DNA from: Pseudonocardia sp. DSM 110487
GTDB lineage: Bacteria; Actinomycetota; Actinomycetes; Mycobacteriales; Pseudonocardiaceae
Reading direction: 5' to 3'
DNA length: 64,000 bases
Assembly (NCBI RefSeq): GCF_019468565.1
Contig: NZ_CP080521.1
Location: forward strand, 6,572,001-6,636,000
Below the pieces are notes generated by a model that saw only the letters and a program-made list of their open reading frames with translations, ran no database searches and had not been told where the DNA came from. The translations under genes were made by a program, and so were the position numbers. This document shows, in pieces, positions 59,001 through 64,000 of this stretch (the stretch's first letter is position 1; each line of letters opens with the position of its first letter).

Positions 59001-60019
59001 TGGCAGTCCCGCGCATCGTCGTGGCCGGCGCCGGTCTCATCGGGCGCCGGCACGTCGCGCTCGTGCAGGAGAACCCCGGCTGCGAGCTCGCCGGCATCGT
59101 CGACCCGGCTCCCGTGGCCGCGTCCCGCTACGGCTCGATCAGCGAGTTCTTCGCCGCCGAGGGCACCGACGACGTCGGGGTGATCGTCGCGACGCCCAAC
59201 CGGCTGCACGTGCCGATCGCGCTGGAGTGCGTCGAGCGCGGGGTGCCCGTCCTCGTCGAGAAGCCGATCGCCGACACCGTCGAGGACGGGGCTCGGCTCG
59301 CCGAGGCGGCGGAGAAGGCGGGCGTTCCGCTGCTCGTCGGCCATCACCGCCGCTACAGCCGATTGCTGGAGGCCGCCGCGCGGACGGTGGCCTCCGGTGC
59401 ACTCGGGCGCGTGGTGGCCGTGCAGGGCAGCGCGCTCTTCCACAAGCCCGACGACTACTTCGACGCCGCGCCGTGGCGGCGCGAGCCCGGCGGCGGTCCG
59501 ATCCTCATCAACATGATCCATGAGGTGGACGACCTGCGGGCGGTTTGCGGCGAGATCGTCGCGGTGCAGGCCATGGCCGCGAACGGGACGCGTGGGCACG
59601 AGGTCGAGGACACGGTGGCCATCGCGCTGCGCTTCGCGAGCGGCGCGCTGGGCACCTTCCTGCTCTCCGACACCGCCGCCGCGCCGTTCAGCTGGGAGCT
59701 GACCTCAGGGGAGGACCGCAGCTACCCGCAGGCGATCGACGCCGACTGCTACGTGATCGCCGGGACACGCGGCTCGTTGCGGGTGCCGACGATGCGCCTC
59801 ACGACCTACCCCGGCGCCCCGTCCTGGTGGGAGCCTCTCGACACGGCTGTGGTCGAGGTCGAGGAGGCCGATCCGCTCGCGCGCCAGCTCGCTCACTTCT
59901 GCGACGTGATCCGCGGGGCCCCACCCCGCGTCACCGGTCGGGACGCCGTCGAGACGCTGCGCGTCACGCTCGCCATCGCCGAGGCGAGCCGCACGGGCGA
60001 GCTGGTCGAGGTGTCGTGA
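59000..60019 (+). CDS. Gfo/Idh/MocA-family oxidoreductase
   Basis: A 339-residue NAD(P)-dependent enzyme whose ATG overlaps the transporter stop. The Rossmann start IVVAGAGLIGRRHVALV, VGVIVATPNRLHVPIALEC and VPVLVEKPIADT (the EKP motif) are diagnostic. The C-terminal beta-sheet domain includes GGGPILINMIHEVDDLRAVCG, with the usual histidine. It probably oxidises the imported sugar, inositol or quinate-like compound. The exact substrate is not readable. Confidence 0.9.
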   Translation: MAVPRIVVAGAGLIGRRHVALVQENPGCELAGIVDPAPVAASRYGSISEFFAAEGTDDVGVIVATPNRLHVPIALECVERGVPVLVEKPIADTVEDGARLAEAAEKAGVPLLVGHHRRYSRLLEAAARTVASGALGRVVAVQGSALFHKPDDYFDAAPWRREPGGGPILINMIHEVDDLRAVCGEIVAVQAMAANGTRGHEVEDTVAIALRFASGALGTFLLSDTAAAPFSWELTSGEDRSYPQAIDADCYVIAGTRGSLRVPTMRLTTYPGAPSWWEPLDTAVVEVEEADPLARQLAHFCDVIRGAPPRVTGRDAVETLRVTLAIAEASRTGELVEVS

Positions 60020-60091
60020 CCGGGCACGACGACGCGGGCGAGTTCTTCCACGTCCACACCGAACTGCTCGGCTCGCCCATGAGGAGAGATC

Positions 60092-60850
60092 GTGAATCGG
60101 ATCGCCCTGCACCACTCGCCGGTGCTCCCGCTCTCCCCCGTCGAGCTGGTCGCCCTCGCCCGCGAGGCCGGCTACTCCTCGATCGGGATCCGGGTCGCCT
60201 CGGCCGACGAGGCCGAGCCGTGGTGGCAGCGCGGCATCGGCTCGCCGATGCTGCCCGCGCTGGTCGACGCGTTGCTCGAGTCGCGGGTCACGGTGCTCGA
60301 CGTCGGCCGGGTCGAGCTGGGCCCCGAACTGCACCGCGTCGACTACGCCCACCCCTATCTGCGCGCCCTTGAGCTGGGAGCCCGGCTCGGGGCGCAGTTC
60401 GTCACCGCCCGCGCCACCGCGCAGCCCGGCCAGCGCGAGCACTTCGCCGCGCTCGCCGAGCTGGCTCAGCGCTACGGCCTGCGGCCGCTCCTGCACGCCG
60501 TGCCAGGCACCGGCGCGCCGACGCTGCACCACGCACTGGACGTCGTCGGCACGAGCGGCGGCGGTGTGGTGCTCGACGTGCTGTCGCAAGCCGGGCTAAC
60601 CGCGGACGCCGTCGACCAGACCGTCGTGGAGCTCGGTGACCGGCTCGGCTACGTGCGGCTGCTGGTCGGCGAGCTCGAGCAGGGCAGCCCTCCCCATGGC
60701 CTGCTCGCGACGCTGCCCCCGCAGGTGCCCCTCGCGATCGGCACCGATCAACCCGGTTGCGTCGGCGGGAACCGGGTCGACCGCCTGCGGGCGGTGCTGC
60801 ACGCCGTGGACGGGCTCCTGCGCCATCCCCGGGCAGCAACTCGCGACTAG
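60092..60850 (+). CDS. Sugar phosphate isomerase/epimerase-like TIM barrel
   Basis: The 252-residue protein (GTG 60092, GAGGAGA upstream) follows the xylose-isomerase-like barrel layout. It has LSPVELVALAREAGYSSIGIR, VLDVGRVELGP, LRALELGARLGAQFVTARA and GVVLDVLSQAGL. These are the beta-strand ends that normally bind the metal, although several acidic ligands are weakly conserved. It closes the operon of transporter and dehydrogenase and is likely to act on the same carbon source. It overlaps the convergent gene by four bases. Confidence 0.82.
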   Translation: MNRIALHHSPVLPLSPVELVALAREAGYSSIGIRVASADEAEPWWQRGIGSPMLPALVDALLESRVTVLDVGRVELGPELHRVDYAHPYLRALELGARLGAQFVTARATAQPGQREHFAALAELAQRYGLRPLLHAVPGTGAPTLHHALDVVGTSGGGVVLDVLSQAGLTADAVDQTVVELGDRLGYVRLLVGELEQGSPPHGLLATLPPQVPLAIGTDQPGCVGGNRVDRLRAVLHAVDGLLRHPRAATRD

Positions 60851-61410
60851 CGCCGCACCACCGCCTCGGCGAGCCCGCGCGCCTTCGCCCCGATGTTCCG
60901 GGCACGGTCCCGCTCGGCCGATCCTGCGTCATCCGTGACGTTGGCCGCGATCAGCTCGGCGGCCGTGGTCGCGGCCGCGGCGGCCAGGTGGACGGCCGCG
61001 GCGGCGTCGCCGTGCAGGTTGGGGTTGCCGCTGCGGGCGAGGTCGGCGGCCAGCACCGCCACCTGCCCGGCGAGCTCGGTGATCCGCGCGGGCACGTCGA
61101 TCGTCTCCCGGCGGGCGGCGGCGACCACATCGGCCCGGCCCGGGTCGTCGCGCGGCAGGCGGGTGGCGGCGAGGTAGGCGCCGTATGCCGCGGCGTCCGC
61201 GTCGGCGAGCGGGGCGACGGTGGCGCGCAGGGCGTCGGCGCGGTCGGCCGCCGAGCCGTCGTCGCCGAACCTGGCGGCCATGCCGGCGAGCGCGGCCGCC
61301 AGCGCCGTGGTCAGCGCGGCGGCCCCGCCCCCACCCGGGGCCGGGGTGCGCGCGGCCGCGGCGTCGAGGAGCTCGCGGACGGTCATGTCGAGCAGGGAGC
61401 GGTCGGCCAT
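60847..61410 (-). CDS. Cyclodeaminase/cyclohydrolase-family (FTCD_C-like) protein
   Basis: A 187-residue helical protein from ATG 61410. The N-terminus MTVRELLDAAAARTPAPGGGGAAALTTALAAALAGM matches the formiminotetrahydrofolate cyclodeaminase family; I read PAPGGGGAAAL as the folate-loop motif. The rest is Ala-rich helix, including RETIDVPARITELAG. Stand-alone versions occur with no folate partner and have no sure function. Here it follows the cysG/cobA gene by five bases and so is in the tetrapyrrole operon. Confidence 0.8.
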   Translation of the reverse strand: MADRSLLDMTVRELLDAAAARTPAPGGGGAAALTTALAAALAGMAARFGDDGSAADRADALRATVAPLADADAAAYGAYLAATRLPRDDPGRADVVAAARRETIDVPARITELAGQVAVLAADLARSGNPNLHGDAAAAVHLAAAAATTAAELIAANVTDDAGSAERDRARNIGAKARGLAEAVVRR

Positions 61411-61415
61411 GGGGA

Positions 61416-62648
61416 TCAGGTACCCGGTGTGGTCACCGCGCCGTCGGCGAGGCCCGCCACCGGCCCGACGACGACCACGGCCGGCGGGTTGATCCCCTGC
61501 TCGCGCACCGCGTCGGCGACGGTGGCCAGCGTCGCGCGGAGGGTCCGCTGGATCCGCATGGTGCCGTCCTGCACCACGGCGACGGGTGTGTCGGCCGGGC
61601 GGCCGCCCGCGATCAGCGCGTCGGCGAACGCGCCGATCCGCTCCACCGCCATCATCAGCACCACCGTGCCGCGTAGCCGGGCGAGCGCGGGCCAGTCGAC
61701 GAGGCTGCGCGGGTCGTCCGGCGCGACGTGCCCGGAGACCACCACGATCTCGTGCGCCACCCCACGGTGGCTCACCGGCACGTCGGCCACGGCAGGGGCG
61801 GCGAACGCGCTCGTCACGCCCGGCACCACGGTGACGGCCACGCCGGCCTCGGCGCACGCCATGGCTTCTTCGAAGCCACGGCCGAACACGTACGGGTCCC
61901 CGCCCTTGAGGCGCACCACGAACTTCCCGGCGCGGGCGTGCTCGATCAGCAGCTCGTTGATCCGCGCCTGGTTCATCGCGCGGCCGTACGGGATCTTGGA
62001 GGCGTCGATGACCTCGACGTGCGGATCGAGCTGATCGAGCAGATCGCGCGGGCCGAGCCGGTCGGTGACCACGACGTCGGCACGCGAGAGCAACCGCCGC
62101 CCGCGCACGGTGATCAGATCCGGGTCGCCCGGCCCGCCGCCGACGAGCGCGACCCCGGGCCGCACCGGCTCCGCGGCGTCGTCCACGACCCCGGCGTGCA
62201 GCGCCTCGACCACGGCCGTGCGCACCGCGGCCGAGCGGCGCGGGTTGCGCCCGGCGAGCACGCCGACGGTGAGCCCGCCGTGGCGCCCGACCGCCGGGGT
62301 GACCGCGCTGCCCTGCGGAGCGTCATCGGCGCGCACGCAGAACACCCGCCGCTCCTGCGCCTCCGCACCGACCTGGGCGTTGACGGCCGAGTCGTCCGTG
62401 CACGCGATGGCGTACCAGGCGCCCTCAAGGTCGCCGGCCCGGAAGCCGCGTGCCGTCCACCGCAGCTCGCCCGCGGTGGCCATGGCCTCGACGGCCGGGG
62501 TGACCTCCGGTGCCACGACCTCGACATCGGCCCCCGCCGCGAGCAGCCCGGCGAGCCTGCGCTGCGCGACGACGCCGCCACCGACCACGACGACGCGGCG
62601 GCCGGCCAGGTTCAGGCCGACGAGATAGGTGTCCACGCGCGTCATCAT
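61416..62648 (-). CDS. cobA: Bifunctional siroheme synthase / uroporphyrinogen-III C-methyltransferase (CysG-like)
   Basis: The 410-residue protein fuses two modules. Residues ~10-150 form the CysG N-terminal NAD-dependent precorrin-2 dehydrogenase (LNLAGRRVVVVGGGVVAQRR, IACTDDSAVNAQV). Residues ~165-400 form a SUMT with GVALVGGGPGDPDLITVRG, RLKGGDPYVFGRGFEEAMA and VVPGVTSAFAAPA. The SUMT makes precorrin-2, the branch point to cobalamin and siroheme. It starts with ATGATG overlapping the cbiX stop. Compared with E. coli CysG, the chelatase part seems short, and CbiX next door can supply that activity. Confidence 0.9.
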   Translation of the reverse strand: MMTRVDTYLVGLNLAGRRVVVVGGGVVAQRRLAGLLAAGADVEVVAPEVTPAVEAMATAGELRWTARGFRAGDLEGAWYAIACTDDSAVNAQVGAEAQERRVFCVRADDAPQGSAVTPAVGRHGGLTVGVLAGRNPRRSAAVRTAVVEALHAGVVDDAAEPVRPGVALVGGGPGDPDLITVRGRRLLSRADVVVTDRLGPRDLLDQLDPHVEVIDASKIPYGRAMNQARINELLIEHARAGKFVVRLKGGDPYVFGRGFEEAMACAEAGVAVTVVPGVTSAFAAPAVADVPVSHRGVAHEIVVVSGHVAPDDPRSLVDWPALARLRGTVVLMMAVERIGAFADALIAGGRPADTPVAVVQDGTMRIQRTLRATLATVADAVREQGINPPAVVVVGPVAGLADGAVTTPGT

Positions 62649-63532
62649 CCCGCGATCACGTGACCGTGTCCGTGTCCGTGCCCATGTCCGTGTGACGGGT
62701 CGTCCGGGTGGTGGTGCGGGGTCTGCGCGGCGCCGAGCTTGTCCTCGAACCCGGGCAGCAGCACGCGGTAGGCGCAGGTGTCGCAGTTCATCCGGATGTC
62801 GCCGTGCAGCGCCTCGCGGTAGCGCTCCAGCACCAGCTCCGCGAGCTCCGGGCAGTCGCCGATGTGCCGCGCCACCCGCACGTCGACGTCCGGGTGCCGG
62901 TCCGCGAACGCGCGGGCCTGCTCCCCCACCCTGCGCGGCAGCACCCCGTCGAACAGGAAGTACGGCGCCACGACCACCCGCCGCGCCCCCAGCGCCCGGC
63001 AGCGGGCGAGCCCGCCGGCCACGTCAGGGCCGGTCAGGGAGACGAACGCCGGCTCGACGAAGTCGTACCCGCGGCCCTCCTGCAACAGCCGCGCGACCTT
63101 GCAGATCTCCGCGTTGGCGTCGGGGTCGGTTGAGCCGCGGCCGACGAGCAGCACGGCCGTTTCCCGCGCCGGCGCGACCTCGGCGACGCGCGCGGCCACC
63201 ACATCCTGCAGGAGCGGGTGCGGCCCGAGCGGGCGCCCGAAGACGTACGCCGTGGCCGGGTCGCGCACAACCTCGCGCTGCAGGGCCGCCGGGATGTCGC
63301 CCTTCGCGTGGCCTGCCGCGACCAGCACCATCGGCACAGCCGCCATCGTGGTGTTCCCGCGCTCGGACAGCTCCGTCCACGCCTGGTGGACGGTGGGCGC
63401 CGAGAGCTCGATGAACCCGCCGGCCACGTCCACGTCGAGCATGTCGCTCATGCGGCCGGTGAACGCGACGAACTCCTCGACGCCGGTCGCGTCGACCGTG
63501 CCGTGTCCGACGAGCAGCAGGGGCGATGCCAT
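62645..63532 (-). CDS. cbiX: Sirohydrochlorin chelatase (CbiX type) with His-rich tail
   Basis: A 295-residue protein with two CbiX domains. The first has LLLVGHGTVDATGVEEF with the active histidine. The second reads LLVGRGSTDPDANAE, where Arg replaces the His. A PDDPSHGHGHGHGHGHVIAG tail ends the chain, a metal-binding HG repeat common in cobalt chelatases. It inserts cobalt or iron into sirohydrochlorin. The start shares a base with the cobH stop, so the genes are tightly coupled. Confidence 0.9.
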   Translation of the reverse strand: MASPLLLVGHGTVDATGVEEFVAFTGRMSDMLDVDVAGGFIELSAPTVHQAWTELSERGNTTMAAVPMVLVAAGHAKGDIPAALQREVVRDPATAYVFGRPLGPHPLLQDVVAARVAEVAPARETAVLLVGRGSTDPDANAEICKVARLLQEGRGYDFVEPAFVSLTGPDVAGGLARCRALGARRVVVAPYFLFDGVLPRRVGEQARAFADRHPDVDVRVARHIGDCPELAELVLERYREALHGDIRMNCDTCAYRVLLPGFEDKLGAAQTPHHHPDDPSHGHGHGHGHGHVIAG

Positions 63533-64000
63533 CAGTCCACCGCCCTGTCGTCATCCGCGTAGAGCAGGGCGTTGACGGCGGCCGCCGCGACGGCGGCCCC
63601 ACCCCGCTCACCGCGGTTGCTGACGGCCGGCAGTCCCGACGCGCGCAGCGCCGCCTTGGCGGCCACCGCGCCGACGAACCCGACCGGAAGGCCGACCACG
63701 AGCGGCGTGCGCACCAGGCCGTCGGCGGCGCAGCGCACCAGCTCGTGCAACGCGGTCGGCGCATTCCCGATCACCCACACCGCGCCGTCCGGGTGCTGCG
63801 CGACGGCGGCGCGGATCCCGGCCGCGGACCGCGTCAGCCCCGGTTCGGGGCCCGCGGCGAGGTCGAGCGCCACGACCGCCGGGCGGGCGGTGATCCCGGA
63901 GGCCACCATCCGCACGTCGGTGACCAGCGGCGACCCGGCGAGCAACGCCTCCCGGCCCGCCTGCAGGGCGTCCTCCGCGGCGACCAAGTCGCCGGCCCAT
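63532..64000 (-). CDS. cobH: Precorrin-8X methylmutase CobH, partial
   Basis: The frame is open to the right window edge and ends at 63532; the N-terminus lies beyond. Visible marks are LVTDVRMVASGITA, GAVWVIGNAPTALHELVR, LVVGLPVGFVGAVAAKAAL and AVSNRGERGGAAVAAAAVNALL, as in CobH/CbiC. The enzyme moves a methyl group from C11 to C12 to give hydrogenobyrinate. It is the first seen gene of a minus-strand operon, cobH-cbiX-cobA. Confidence 0.9.
   Translation of the reverse strand, partial: WAGDLVAAEDALQAGREALLAGSPLVTDVRMVASGITARPAVVALDLAAGPEPGLTRSAAGIRAAVAQHPDGAVWVIGNAPTALHELVRCAADGLVRTPLVVGLPVGFVGAVAAKAALRASGLPAVSNRGERGGAAVAAAAVNALLYADDDRAVD

Noticed and set aside
1..64000. tRNA, rRNA, integrase or transposase genes
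   Set aside because: I looked for cloverleaf-like and rRNA-like segments and for recombinase motifs, but found none that I could support.

Overview
The window is about 64 kb of very GC-rich, gene-dense DNA with frequent GTG starts, many ATGA/GTGA gene overlaps, F420/LLM-type oxidoreductases, MarR/TetR/IclR regulators, an FprA-type reductase and a DUF574-type methyltransferase. This points to an actinomycete chromosome. A member of the Pseudonocardiaceae such as Pseudonocardia is my best guess, made from protein flavour only. I see no rRNA, tRNA, CRISPR array, transposase or integrase.

Region 1 (1-13.7 kb). The left end holds a poly-amino-acid system: a class III aminotransferase (2259-3668) and a 1363-residue single-module, membrane-bound synthetase of the epsilon-poly-lysine synthetase (Pls) type (3792-7883). 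A membrane-anchored metzincin (7880-8551) overlaps the synthetase stop codon. The window opens inside a second copy of the synthetase C-terminus, and that copy has its own overlapping metzincin (357-1004). This implies a tandem duplication of about 7.5 kb. Two 59-residue membrane proteins, an MFS exporter, and a MarR plus DrrAB-like ABC exporter follow.

Region 2 (13.2-27.6 kb) is catabolic and housekeeping: two alpha/beta hydrolases with a frameshifted LLM flavin monooxygenase, MarR/SnoaL/LLM genes, FprA, an enoyl-CoA hydratase, a GlxA-type regulator, an AlkZ-like protein, a PcaB-like lyase and a DadA-like oxidase. Region 3 (27.8-33.6 kb) is a redox cluster (TetR, SDR, SnoaL, F420-dependent-type reductase, LLM, LysR, SDR) with a gene remnant and a gene that overruns its neighbour. 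Region 4 (33.6-35.8 kb) is an arsenate set: two LMW-phosphatase-type arsenate reductases around an aquaglyceroporin, with a 101-bp element bounded by perfect 18-bp inverted repeats inserted between the first two genes.

Region 5 (35.8-45.4 kb) carries an ATP-grasp protein, a TetR-SDR-monooxygenase operon, a methyltransferase, an Sfp-type phosphopantetheinyl transferase (a candidate activator of the synthetase), DNA polymerase IV, NhaA and a DsbA-like protein. Region 6 (45.4-51.8 kb) is a minus-strand cobalamin operon, cobN-cobI-(bluB-cobT fusion), led by a cobalamin riboswitch. Region 7 (51.8-60.9 kb) has a Tat-exported PhoD, an MMPL transporter and a catabolic regulon in which an IclR regulator, an alcohol dehydrogenase and an MHS transporter-dehydrogenase-isomerase operon share a TGCGCACA-type operator. 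Region 8 (60.8-64 kb) is a second cobalamin/siroheme cluster on the minus strand: cobH, cbiX, cysG/cobA and a cyclodeaminase-like gene.
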